36,068 nt of DNA, taken from assembly GCF_029212645.1 (NCBI RefSeq), contig NZ_JARGND010000004.1, positions 1 to 36,068 of the forward strand, given 5' to 3'. The position numbers and the translations under genes are program-made. Shown one piece after another: positions 24,946-32,495 of this stretch. Under the pieces are notes generated by a model. That model made no database searches and was not told the DNA's origin. It was given only the letters and a program-made list of their open reading frames with translations. Every line of letters begins with the position of its first letter. Position 1 is the stretch's first letter. Source of the DNA: Vannielia sp. Lineage in GTDB: Bacteria; Pseudomonadota; Alphaproteobacteria; Rhodobacterales; Rhodobacteraceae.

Positions 24946-25068
24946 ATGTCCAAGAGCATCAAAACCCTTCTCGCCGTTGGTCTCGTTGCCTTCGTGGCTG
25001 CTTGCGCCCAGCAGGACGAGCCCGTTGAAATCGAGATCATCGACGAGCCGACCTACGAGAAGTACTAA
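24946..25068 (+). CDS. Tiny lipoprotein of 40 residues
   Basis: Begins at ATG 24946 after an AGGAGA ribosome site, with MSKSIKTLLAVGLVAFVAAC followed by AQQDEPVEIEIIDEP and a short YEKY tail. The lipobox VAAC places the acylated cysteine at residue 20, leaving an acidic mature peptide of only about 21 residues. Such tiny lipoproteins are common in Rhodobacterales. Its place between pccB and pccA is intriguing, but the function is unknown. A GC-rich hairpin follows. Confidence 0.8.
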   Translation: MSKSIKTLLAVGLVAFVAACAQQDEPVEIEIIDEPTYEKY

Positions 25069-25076
25069 ACTTCTTA

Positions 25077-25102
25077 GGGGGCAGGCGTTCGCGGCTGCCC
25101 CC
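25077..25102 (+). terminator. Hairpin after the tiny lipoprotein gene
   Basis: GGGGGCAG (25077-25084) pairs perfectly with CTGCCCCC (25095-25102) around a ten-nt loop, nine nt after the lipoprotein stop. No T-run follows, so it may stabilise the mRNA end or attenuate transcription rather than act as a true intrinsic terminator. Confidence 0.4.
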
Positions 25103-25140
25103 AAACGACCCATCCGCCCCCTCACCGGGAGGGTTGGCGC

Positions 25141-25524
25141 ATGTTGAAACATCGCGGCTTTCCGGGCCGCCTCCCCGGCACTGATTTCCAATTCACCATC
25201 CGCAGGCCAGCCAAGAAGGGTGTGACCCCTTTGAAAGCGCGTGAACGCTATGCTGATCGGCGTGCCGCAGACCGGCGGGCTGATTCGGGGTTCATGGCCG
25301 CACTTTGGCACCATTTCGGGGAAGAGCCGTTTGAGCGGGGCAACCTGGATGCGGGGCGGCTTTCATGGCTGTTCGGGCGCGAGGTTGTGCCTGCCGAAGA
25401 CCCGTTTGATCCCGCCAGCTATGATGCCTTGCTCAAAATCGATGCCGACAGGGCGCGCGCCGCCTTCCCCGAAGCCTTTGATCCCAACTTGTTTGAGGAA
25501 GACGACGACGAGGACTGGGCATGA
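25141..25524 (+). CDS. Hypothetical protein with acidic tail
   Basis: A 127-residue protein I do not recognise. The start at ATG 25141 is supported by GGGAGGG seven nt upstream. The N-terminal ~45 residues are strongly basic (LKARERYADRRAADRRADSG). The middle has a tryptophan-containing segment (FMAALWHHFGEEPFERGN and LSWLFGREVVPAEDPFDP), and the tail is acidic (LFEEDDDEDWA). No signal peptide or membrane span is visible, so it is probably cytoplasmic. It lies between a tiny lipoprotein and a strong terminator at 25691-25733. Confidence 0.65.
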   Translation: MLKHRGFPGRLPGTDFQFTIRRPAKKGVTPLKARERYADRRAADRRADSGFMAALWHHFGEEPFERGNLDAGRLSWLFGREVVPAEDPFDPASYDALLKIDADRARAAFPEAFDPNLFEEDDDEDWA

Positions 25525-25885
25525 ATTTGCTGAGAACACGCCCCCTTTGGCAGGAATCAGCCCAAAATTGCCCTTGCGGCAACCGACCCTTGTTTGGGTG
25601 CGTTGGGTCTGCAAATGTCGGCGAAGGATCGGCGTTCTCCAGCAAGTTTGTGTCGATTCTGAAAAGTCAAAACCGTTACCCTTCCCCTTTAGTGTGGTTC
25701 AACTCCCTTGGAGTTGGGCCACACTTCTTTTTTGTGCTGTCACGCCCACTTACGCGCGCCCTTATGCGGAAGACCGCCGAAGGGAACGCGCGTTTTGCCA
25801 AGTCACGCGAAATTGCCTTTCCCGGTGATTCGTTTTGCTGTAATATCCTGCCCATAAAGAAAAAAAACACTCGAGGCAGACAGCA
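25525..25885. other. Intergenic region ending the pccB-side transcript
   Basis: About 360 nt without a credible gene. It contains a small hairpin (TTGCC-cttgc-GGCAA), the strong terminator at 25691-25733, and then about 150 nt leading to the second tiny lipoprotein. A TAATAT at 25841-25846 could be a -10 box for that gene, but the matching -35 is poor (TTTCCC, 17 nt upstream). The stretch before the terminator could be a 3' untranslated region or a small RNA. Confidence 0.5.
25691..25733 (+). terminator. Strong intrinsic terminator
   Basis: AGTGTGGTTCAACTCC (25691-25706) pairs along all 16 positions with GGAGTTGGGCCACACT (25710-25725), using two G-U pairs, around a CTT loop. TCTTTTTT follows directly. 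This is the clearest rho-independent terminator in the window. It would separate pccB and its small downstream genes from the next lipoprotein and pccA. Confidence 0.9.
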
Positions 25886-26086
25886 ATGCAAAAAATCATC
25901 TGGGCCGTGGCCCTTCCTTCCGCGTTTCTCCTTTCCGGTTGCCTTGAAAGCGACGTTCAGCGTGCCGCCGTTGGCGCAGGCGTTGGCGCTGTTGCAGCCG
26001 AAGTCACCGACAATGATCCGCTCGTTGGCGCGGCCGTTGGCGCGGGCATTGGGGCCCTTTCCGACGAGATCGCAGACGCTTTCTAA
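25886..26086 (+). CDS. Tiny glycine-zipper lipoprotein
   Basis: A 66-residue protein with a lipoprotein signal (MQKIIWAVALPSAFLLSGC; lipobox LSGC, cysteine 19). The mature part carries two glycine/alanine-rich repeats, AAVGAGVGAVAAEVTDNDPL and VGAAVGAGIGALSDEI, a glycine-zipper pattern seen in small envelope proteins. A GAGG ribosome site lies ten nt before ATG 25886. It has terminators on both sides (25691-25733 and 26129-26166), so it is probably a single-gene transcript. The function is unknown. Confidence 0.78.
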   Translation: MQKIIWAVALPSAFLLSGCLESDVQRAAVGAGVGAVAAEVTDNDPLVGAAVGAGIGALSDEIADAF

Positions 26087-26128
26087 ATTTGTTCGTGCCC
26101 TGAGCGGCGCGGACCACCGAACAGAACC

Positions 26129-26166
26129 AAGCGTCATCCGGGCTGCCTGCCCGGGTGGTGCTTTTT
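26129..26166 (+). terminator. Intrinsic terminator after the glycine-zipper lipoprotein
   Basis: CATCCGGGC (26135-26143) pairs with GCCCGGGTG (26149-26157) around TGCCT with one T-G wobble. AAGC and GCTT extend the stem beyond a GT/GT internal loop, and the GTGC just after the stem leads into a five-T run (26162-26166). It lies about 50 nt before pccA, which therefore probably has its own promoter very close to its start or relies on read-through. Confidence 0.8.
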
Positions 26167-26214
26167 CGTATGCCTACGTCCCATCCATGGGGCCAATACC
26201 CAGAGGAACACCAG

Positions 26215-28215
26215 ATGTTTGACAAAATCCTGATCGCCAACCGGGGGGAGATTGCGTGCCGGGTCATCAAGACGGCGCGTAAGATGGGGATCAAGACGGT
26301 CGCTATCTATTCGGATGCGGACAAGCACGCGCTGCATGTGGAAATGGCCGACGAGGCCGTGCACATTGGCCCGCCGCCCGCCAACCAGAGCTATATCGTG
26401 ATTGACAAGGTGATGGAGGCGATCCGCCAGACCGGCGCGCAGGCGGTGCATCCGGGCTATGGGTTCCTGTCGGAAAACCCGAAGTTTGCCAAGGCTTTGG
26501 AGGCCGAGGGCGTGGCCTTTATCGGCCCGCCCGTGGGGGCGATCGAGGCGATGGGAGACAAGATTACCTCGAAGAAGATCGCGCAGGAGGCCGAGGTTTC
26601 GACGGTGCCGGGCTACATGGGTCTGATCGAAGACGCCGAGGAGGCGGTGAAGATCTCCAACAAGGTCGGCTACCCGGTGATGATCAAGGCGAGCGCCGGC
26701 GGCGGCGGCAAGGGGATGCGGATCGCCTGGAACGATGACGAGGCGCGCGAGGGCTTTCAAAGCTCGAAGAACGAAGCGGCGAGCAGCTTTGGTGATGACC
26801 GGATTTTCATTGAAAAGTTCGTCACCCAGCCGCGCCACATTGAAATTCAGGTGCTCTGTGACACCCATGGCAACGGGATTTACCTGGGCGAGCGCGAGTG
26901 TTCGATCCAGCGCCGGAACCAGAAGGTGATTGAAGAGGCGCCAAGCCCGTTTCTGGATGAGGAAACCCGCCGGGCGATGGGCGAGCAGGCGGTGTCTCTT
27001 GCCAAGGCGGTGGGGTACGCCAGCGCGGGCACGGTGGAATTTATCGTGGATGGGGAGAAGAACTTTTTCTTCCTTGAGATGAACACCCGCCTTCAGGTGG
27101 AGCATCCGGTGACCGAGTTGATCACCGGCGTTGATCTGGTGGAGCAGATGATCCGCGTGGCCAATGGCGAGCCGCTTTCGATCACCCAGGACGAGGTGAA
27201 GCTGAACGGCTGGGCCATGGAAAGCCGCCTTTATGCCGAGGACCCCTATCGCAACTTCCTGCCGTCGATTGGCCGCCTGGTCACTTATCGCCCGCCGGAG
27301 GAAGTGTCGGAGAAAACCCGTGCTGTGCGCAACGATACCGGGGTTTTCGAGGGCGGCGAGATCAGCATGTATTATGACCCGATGATCGCCAAACTTTGCA
27401 CCTGGGCGCCAACGCGCGCGGAGGCGATCGAGGAGATGCGGGTGGCGCTGGATACCTTCGAACTGGAGGGGATCGGGCATAACCTGCCGTTCCTTGCCGC
27501 CGTGATGGACCACCCGAAATTTACCAGCGGCAACATGACGACCGCCTTCATTGAGGAAGAATTTCCCGATGGATTTGAAGGCGTTGAGCTGGGTGAGCTT
27601 GATAAGCGCCGGGTCGCGGTGGCGGCGGCGGCAATGTACCGCATGACCGAAATCCGGCGCACCCGTGTGAGTGGCCGGATGGACAACCACGAGCGCCATG
27701 TGGGCGAGGATTGGGTTGTTTCCATCGGCGGCGAGACCTTCCAGCTGGTGATTGCCGCCGATAAGGACGGCTCGACCGTGACTTTTGCCGATGGGGCCTC
27801 GCATCGCATCACCTCGGACTGGTGTCCGGGGCAAACGCTGGCGCGCATTCAGATTGATGGCGCGATGATGGTGCTGAAAGTGGGCAAGCTGGTGAGCGGT
27901 TTCCGCATTCGGTTCCGGGGCGCGGATATGCCGGTGAAGGTGTGGACGCCGCGCCAGGCCGAACTGGCCGCGCTGATGCCCGAGCGGGTGGCACCGGATA
28001 CCTCGAAGCTGCTGCTTTGCCCGATGCCCGGCCTGATCGTGAAGGTTGATGTGGCCGAGGGCGACGAGGTGCAGGAAGGTCAGGCGCTTTGCACCGTTGA
28101 GGCGATGAAGATGGAGAACATCCTGCGCGCCGAAAAGACCGGCATCGTGAGCAAGATCAACGCCGGGCCGGGTGACAGCCTTGCCGTGGACGATGTGATC
28201 ATGGAGTTCGAATAA
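26215..28215 (+). CDS. pccA: Propionyl-CoA carboxylase alpha subunit (biotin carboxylase + BCCP)
   Basis: Carboxylates its own biotin with bicarbonate and ATP and presents it to PccB. I start at ATG 26215 (MFDKILIANRGEIACRVIKT, AGAGGAA upstream), giving 666 residues. The biotin carboxylase part shows HPGYGFLSENPKFAKALEAE, the ATP-grasp loop KASAGGGGKGMRIAW, and FLEMNTRLQVEHPVTELITG. The BT linker region follows, and the C-terminal biotinyl domain carries VEAMKMEN with the biotin lysine K632. The length matches structurally studied bacterial PccA. Its stop overlaps the next start by one base (TAATG). Confidence 0.97.
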   Translation: MFDKILIANRGEIACRVIKTARKMGIKTVAIYSDADKHALHVEMADEAVHIGPPPANQSYIVIDKVMEAIRQTGAQAVHPGYGFLSENPKFAKALEAEGVAFIGPPVGAIEAMGDKITSKKIAQEAEVSTVPGYMGLIEDAEEAVKISNKVGYPVMIKASAGGGGKGMRIAWNDDEAREGFQSSKNEAASSFGDDRIFIEKFVTQPRHIEIQVLCDTHGNGIYLGERECSIQRRNQKVIEEAPSPFLDEETRRAMGEQAVSLAKAVGYASAGTVEFIVDGEKNFFFLEMNTRLQVEHPVTELITGVDLVEQMIRVANGEPLSITQDEVKLNGWAMESRLYAEDPYRNFLPSIGRLVTYRPPEEVSEKTRAVRNDTGVFEGGEISMYYDPMIAKLCTWAPTRAEAIEEMRVALDTFELEGIGHNLPFLAAVMDHPKFTSGNMTTAFIEEEFPDGFEGVELGELDKRRVAVAAAAMYRMTEIRRTRVSGRMDNHERHVGEDWVVSIGGETFQLVIAADKDGSTVTFADGASHRITSDWCPGQTLARIQIDGAMMVLKVGKLVSGFRIRFRGADMPVKVWTPRQAELAALMPERVAPDTSKLLLCPMPGLIVKVDVAEGDEVQEGQALCTVEAMKMENILRAEKTGIVSKINAGPGDSLAVDDVIMEFE

Positions 28216-28601
28216 TGGCCGACTGGCGCCTCTGGGGGGCCACGTTGCTGGCCTATGCCTCGGGCGCCGGGGTGGCTTGGGCCACCTTCATGATCCTTGG
28301 CGCCTACTACTGGGGCGACGGGGTGAACGACCTGATGGTTGCCTCGTGGCTGGTGGCCGGTGGGGTGCTGGGCTTTCTGGTATTTGCCGTGATGGGCCAA
28401 AGCCTTGCCGGGCGGTTTGGCGCGCGGCTCAACTGGTGGCTGATGGGGCTGATCGCCACCATCGTCGCCACGGTGATGCTGGCAGCCCTTGTGATGCAGG
28501 GGATCGTGACGCTGATCCAAGGGCTTGTGGTGGTGGGCCTGCCGTTTTTTGTGCTGGCGGGCTATGGGCTGGGGCAGCTTGAAAAGAAGGTGGGGGCATG
28601 A
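28215..28601 (+). CDS. Small four-helix membrane protein coupled to pccA
   Basis: A 128-residue integral membrane protein with about four hydrophobic spans (LLAYASGAGVAWATFMILGA; LMVASWLVAGGVLGFLVFAV; WWLMGLIATIVATVMLAALV; TLIQGLVVVGLPFFVLAGYG) and a short LEKKVGA tail. The ATG shares a base with the pccA stop, so translation is probably coupled. I do not recognise the family. Its position suggests a link to propionyl-CoA metabolism or a transported substrate, but that is inference from placement alone. Confidence 0.75.
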   Translation: MADWRLWGATLLAYASGAGVAWATFMILGAYYWGDGVNDLMVASWLVAGGVLGFLVFAVMGQSLAGRFGARLNWWLMGLIATIVATVMLAALVMQGIVTLIQGLVVVGLPFFVLAGYGLGQLEKKVGA

Positions 28602-28611
28602 GCGCCCAAGC

Positions 28612-29106
28612 TCACCTTTGGCGCAACTCGTCGCGGCGCAGCGGCCATTTGTCGATGGAGCGGGTGATTTCGCGCACGTCCCAGGGGAAGGGTTTGCGCA
28701 GCTTGACCTGCCCGTCCTTGCCGATCAGCACCAGCATGAAGCCACGCGGGCGCAGCTTGGTGCGGATGGCGGAATTGGCGGCGGGGTCGGCATCGGTGAT
28801 GATGACCACGTCACGATCAAGCAGCGCATCGGTGCGGGCGGCGAGCAGCTCTAACTGTTCGGCAAAGCGCGGATCGGCAGGCGTATCGGCGAAGACCACG
28901 ACGGGGCGGCGCAGCCAGAGAAATTCGGCCAGGTCGGTTTCGCTGGCGTCGAGCACCGCCAGCGCGTTGGCGTCTCGCACGGCTTCGCCTGCCTCGGCGG
29001 CGATCGCATCGTCCTCGGCCCCCGGGCTGACAGCGACGACGCCGGTTTCTTGCGCCATCGCAGGCATGGCCAGAGAGGCCAGAAAGATAAATGAAATGAG
29101 CCGCAT
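28612..29106 (-). CDS. Exported DUF4174 protein
   Basis: A 164-residue protein starting at ATG 29104-29106 with AGAGGAGA just upstream. It has a signal peptide (LISFIFLASLAMPAMA before QETG). The domain shows a thioredoxin-like pattern (EFLWLRRPVVVFADTPADPR, LDRDVVIITDADPAA, RGFMLVLIGKDGQVKLRKPF) and resembles DUF4174, which lacks the CxxC of true thioredoxins. It is convergent with the membrane protein gene (10 bp apart) and divergent from the mutase gene. The function is unknown. Confidence 0.8.
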   Translation of the reverse strand: MRLISFIFLASLAMPAMAQETGVVAVSPGAEDDAIAAEAGEAVRDANALAVLDASETDLAEFLWLRRPVVVFADTPADPRFAEQLELLAARTDALLDRDVVIITDADPAANSAIRTKLRPRGFMLVLIGKDGQVKLRKPFPWDVREITRSIDKWPLRRDELRQR

Positions 29107-29205
29107 GATGTCTCCTCTGCCAAAAGATATAGGCGCAGGCGGGCGGAATGCGAAGGGGCCGATGCTGGCCGCGACGAATTGACGGACCTGAGATAGGAGG
29201 CTCCG

Positions 29206-31335
29206 ATGAGCAAGAAAACTGACGCATGGAAAACGATTGCCGAGAAGGAACTGCGGGGTAAGCCGCTGGAGGGGCTGGATTGGGAGACGCTGGAAGGCAT
29301 CACCGTGAAGCCGCTTTACACCGAGGAGGATGTGGAGGGGCTGGAGCATATGGGCTCGATCCCCGGCGAGGCGCCTTTTACCCGCGGGCCAAAGGCCACG
29401 ATGTATGCGGGCCGCCCCTGGACGATCCGGCAATATGCGGGCTTTTCGACCGCTGAGGAAAGCAACGCCTTTTACCGCAAGGCGCTGGATGCCGGGCAGC
29501 AGGGCGTGAGCGTGGCCTTCGATCTGGCCACCCACCGGGGCTATGACAGCGACCATCCGCGCGTGGTGGGCGATGTGGGCAAGGCCGGCGTGGCGATTGA
29601 CAGCGTTGAGGACATGAAGATCCTGTTTGACGGTATCCCGCTCGACAAGGTTTCGGTGTCGATGACGATGAATGGCGCGGTGATCCCGATCCTCGCCAGT
29701 TTCATCGTGACAGGCGAGGAGCAGGGGCATGATCGCGCGGTGCTGTCGGGGACCATTCAGAACGACATTCTGAAAGAGTTCATGGTGCGCAACACCTATA
29801 TTTACCCGCCTGAGCCTTCGATGAAGATCATCGCGGATATCATCGAATACACCTCAAACGAGATGCCGAAGTTCAACTCGATCTCGATTTCCGGCTACCA
29901 TATGCAGGAAGCGGGCGCGAACCTTGTGCAGGAGCTGGCCTATACGCTGGCCGATGGGCGCGAGTATGTGCGCGCCGCAATCGAGGCCGGGATGGATGTG
30001 GACAAGTTCGCCGGGCGGCTGAGCTTTTTCTTTGCCATTGGCATGAATTTCTTCATGGAGATCGCCAAGTTGCGGGCCGCACGCACGTTGTGGCACCGGA
30101 TCATGACGGAGTTTGGCGCGAAGTCCGAACGCAGCAAGATGCTGCGCACCCACTGTCAAACCAGCGGCGTGAGCTTGCAGGAGCAAGACCCTTATAACAA
30201 CGTGATCCGCACCGCCTATGAGGCGATGAGCGCGGTGCTGGGGGGCACGCAGAGCCTGCACACCAACGCGCTGGATGAGGCGATTGCCCTGCCGACCGAG
30301 TTTTCGGCAAGGATCGCGCGCAACACCCAGCTTGTCCTTCAGGAAGAAACGCAGGTGACCCGCGTCGTTGATCCGCTGGCCGGGTCTTACTATGTGGAAA
30401 GCCTCACCAACGAGTTGATCGAGCAGGCCTGGGCGCTGATGGAAGAGGTCGAGGGCATGGGCGGCATGACCAAGGCCGTGGCCTCGGGGATGCCCAAGCT
30501 GCGCATCGAGGAAAGTGCCGCACGCCGCCAGGCGATGATCGACCGGGGCGAGGAAGTGATTGTCGGGGTCAACAAATACCGCAAGGACAAGGAAGACCCG
30601 ATCGACATTCTGAATGTTGATAACGTGGCGGTGCGCGAAGGGCAGGTCAAGCGGCTGGAGAGCATCCGCGCCAGCCGTGACGAAGCCGCCTGCGAAGCGG
30701 CGCTGGCCGAGCTTGAGCGCTGCGCCAAAGACGGCGGCAACCTGCTGGAAGCCGCGGTAGAGGCCGCACGCGCCCGCGCAACTGTTGGGGAGATCAGCAT
30801 GGCGATGGAAAAGGTATTTGGCCGCCACCGGGCCGAGGTGAAGACGCTCGCAGGGGTTTATGGCAGCGCCTATGAGGGCGACGAGGGATTTGCCGCGATC
30901 CAGAAGGACGTGGAAGCCTTTGCCGAAGAAGAAGGCCGCCGCCCGAGGTTGCTGGTGGTGAAAATGGGCCAGGACGGGCATGACCGGGGGGCCAAGGTGA
31001 TTGCCACCGCCTTCGCCGATATCGGCTTTGACGTGGACGTTGGCCCGCTGTTTCAAACGCCCGAAGAGGCCGCGCAGGACGCGGTGGACAACGATGTGCA
31101 TGTGGTTGGGATTTCGTCTCAGGCGGCCGGGCACAAAACGCTCGCCCCCAAGCTGGTTGCGGCGCTGAAGGAGGCGGGCGCGGAGGATATCATTGTGATC
31201 TGTGGCGGGGTGATCCCGCAGCAGGACTATGATTTCCTGTATCAGAATGGTGTGAAGGCGATTTTTGGGCCGGGCACGAACATTCCGGCGGCGGCGGCAG
31301 ATGTGCTGAAGATCATCCGCGACACCCGCGACTAA
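29206..31335 (+). CDS. scpA: Methylmalonyl-CoA mutase
   Basis: An adenosylcobalamin enzyme that interconverts methylmalonyl-CoA and succinyl-CoA, completing propionyl-CoA assimilation. The 709-residue protein is the single-chain homodimeric type. The N-terminal barrel includes [20 protein letters not shown] and [19 protein letters not shown]. The C-terminal cobalamin-binding domain carries DxHxxG as D590-G-H592-DRG ([20 protein letters not shown]), and [19 protein letters not shown] follows. GATAGGAGG precedes ATG 29206. Neither the epimerase nor the G-protein chaperone MeaB is in the window. No TTTGCAAA is seen in its 99-bp upstream gap. Confidence 0.96.
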   Translation: MSKKTDAWKTIAEKELRGKPLEGLDWETLEGITVKPLYTEEDVEGLEHMGSIPGEAPFTRGPKATMYAGRPWTIRQYAGFSTAEESNAFYRKALDAGQQGVSVAFDLATHRGYDSDHPRVVGDVGKAGVAIDSVEDMKILFDGIPLDKVSVSMTMNGAVIPILASFIVTGEEQGHDRAVLSGTIQNDILKEFMVRNTYIYPPEPSMKIIADIIEYTSNEMPKFNSISISGYHMQEAGANLVQELAYTLADGREYVRAAIEAGMDVDKFAGRLSFFFAIGMNFFMEIAKLRAARTLWHRIMTEFGAKSERSKMLRTHCQTSGVSLQEQDPYNNVIRTAYEAMSAVLGGTQSLHTNALDEAIALPTEFSARIARNTQLVLQEETQVTRVVDPLAGSYYVESLTNELIEQAWALMEEVEGMGGMTKAVASGMPKLRIEESAARRQAMIDRGEEVIVGVNKYRKDKEDPIDILNVDNVAVREGQVKRLESIRASRDEAACEAALAELERCAKDGGNLLEAAVEAARARATVGEISMAMEKVFGRHRAEVKTLAGVYGSAYEGDEGFAAIQKDVEAFAEEEGRRPRLLVVKMGQDGHDRGAKVIATAFADIGFDVDVGPLFQTPEEAAQDAVDNDVHVVGISSQAAGHKTLAPKLVAALKEAGAEDIIVICGGVIPQQDYDFLYQNGVKAIFGPGTNIPAAAADVLKIIRDTRD

Positions 31336-31340
31336 GGGGC

Positions 31341-31448
31341 CTAGAGCGTGCCGCGTTCATTCGAATTCACGCGACACGCTCTAACTTATTGATTTCGCAT
31401 GTTCGAGAAGCTCAAAACCGGTTCCCACTTTTGAGCAACATGCTCTAG
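31341..31448. repeat. RIME-like palindromic mosaic element, full copy
   Basis: A 108-nt element bounded by CTAG at both ends, made of two palindromes. The first pairs TAGAGCGTGCCGCGT (31342-31356) with ACGCGACACGCTCTA (31369-31383) with one mismatch. The second has inner arms GCTCAAAA (31410-31417) and TTTTGAGC (31428-31435) plus outer arms GCATGTT and AACATGC. The internal AAAACCGGTTCCCACTTTT resembles the rhizobial RIME intergenic elements as I know them. A decayed partial copy in the opposite orientation is at 17920-17994. It lies five nt after the mutase stop. Confidence 0.8.
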
Positions 31449-31452
31449 CCCG

Positions 31453-31500
31453 GCAAAACAGGGAGGCGCGGCGCTCTTGATCGAGGGCCGCGCCTTTTGC
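31453..31500 (+). terminator. Intrinsic terminator downstream of the mutase
   Basis: GGCGCGGC (31465-31472) pairs with GCCGCGCC (31487-31494), and the inner CTC pairs with GAG. TTTTGC follows. GCAAAA at 31453-31458 mirrors TTTTGC at 31495-31500, so the structure might work on both strands. It follows the RIME-like element and would end the mutase transcript. Confidence 0.65.
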
Positions 31501-31578
31501 TTGCTTGGGGATTGGATATTTGCAGCAAGAAAATGAGGCGGGTTGCACGGCGCGGCGGATGCTGGCCTGATGGGGCGC

Positions 31579-31694
31579 ATGGTAGCTCTTGATCATATCG
31601 CCGTGCTTTCGAGGACGGGGTGATCCATGATCCCTCCAGCGGTGGGCTGGCGGCGCTGATTGACCATCCGGAAGGGCCGAAGGGGCTGCGTTAA
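31579..31694 (+). pseudogene. Probable deletion remnant of a small gene (VOC/glyoxalase-like)
   Basis: From ATG 31579 a short frame reads MVALDHIAVLSRTG and stops at 31621. In another frame, the stretch ending at TAA 31692-31694 reads DGVIHDPSSGGLAALIDHPE then GPKGLR. The first piece looks like the first strand of a vicinal-oxygen-chelate (glyoxalase-like) protein and the second like a plausible C-terminus. The simplest reading is a gene that lost its middle, leaving both ends joined out of frame near 31610. The rest of the 488-nt gap (31336-31823) holds the RIME-like element and a terminator but no intact gene. The assignment is tentative. Confidence 0.4.
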
Positions 31695-31823
31695 ACGTTC
31701 GGCGGCCATTGCGCTGGCACCTCAGCCGGGCGAGGTTGGGTGGACGTTTAGCCGCTGGCACGATTTTGTTTTGATGCAGAAATTCCTGTGACGCGCCGCG
31801 TGCCAGCCATTAAGGTAGCGCAC

Positions 31824-32495
31824 ATGTCGATCTGGACGCGCATAGGAGATGCCCTTGGGGCTTTGCGGGCGGGCGAGGGGCTTTCGGAGGTGTTTGATCG
31901 CCTGCGCACCCCGCCGGAACGCACGGTGGGTTTTACCATTGCCGTGATCGCGCTGGGGGCCAAGATGGCCAAGGCAGACGGGCAGGTGACGCGCGATGAG
32001 GTGAAAGCTTTCCGCGAGGTTTTTACCATTCCCGAGGGCGAGGAAAACAACGCGGCGCGGGTGTTTAACCTCGCGCGCCAGGATGTGGCGGGTTTTGAGG
32101 AATACGCCGCCCGCATTGCGCGGATGTTTGACAGTGGCCATGGGGCGCTGGGCGACCTGCTGGAAGGGCTGTTTCACATTGCGATGGCGGATGGGGAATA
32201 TCACCCGAAGGAAGATGATTTTCTGACCCGCGTTGCCGAGATTTTCAAGGTCGACGAGCGGGAGTTTCGCTCGCTGCGCGCCCGGTTTGTGCCCGATGCA
32301 GAGCCTGATCCCTATGATGTGCTGGGGGTGCCGCATGACGCCTCCCCAGAGGAAATTCGGGCGGCATGGCGGCGGCAGGTGCGTGAAAGCCACCCTGATG
32401 TGATGATCGCGCGGGGGGTGCCCAAAGAAGCGGTGCGCATGGCCGAAAGCCGGATGATCGCCCTTAACCGCGCCTGGGAAGAGATTGGTGACTGA
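31824..32495 (+). CDS. TerB-like / J-domain protein (soluble DjlA type)
   Basis: A 223-residue protein with two parts. Residues about 40-150 form a TerB-like helical domain (VIALGAKMAKADGQVTRDEV and LFHIAMADGEYHPKEDDFLT, each with the acidic ADG motif). The last ~65 residues form a J domain (DPYDVLGVPHDASPEEIRAA, then RESHPDVM with the HPD motif that stimulates DnaK). The order matches E. coli DjlA, but there is no N-terminal membrane helix. I start at ATG 31824, with AAGG upstream, rather than the in-frame ATG at 31788. The next gene overlaps its stop. Confidence 0.88.
   Translation: MSIWTRIGDALGALRAGEGLSEVFDRLRTPPERTVGFTIAVIALGAKMAKADGQVTRDEVKAFREVFTIPEGEENNAARVFNLARQDVAGFEEYAARIARMFDSGHGALGDLLEGLFHIAMADGEYHPKEDDFLTRVAEIFKVDEREFRSLRARFVPDAEPDPYDVLGVPHDASPEEIRAAWRRQVRESHPDVMIARGVPKEAVRMAESRMIALNRAWEEIGD

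Noticed and set aside
24710..25147. A 145-residue open frame over the 40-residue lipoprotein
   Set aside because: It overlaps the lipoprotein, which has a good ribosome site and lipobox, in a different frame. The sequence is low-complexity Arg/Ser/Pro in its second half.
25521..26222. A 233-residue open frame running through the gap between the hypothetical gene and pccA
   Set aside because: It reads through two clear terminators and across the glycine-zipper lipoprotein gene in another frame, and its composition looks like translated non-coding DNA.
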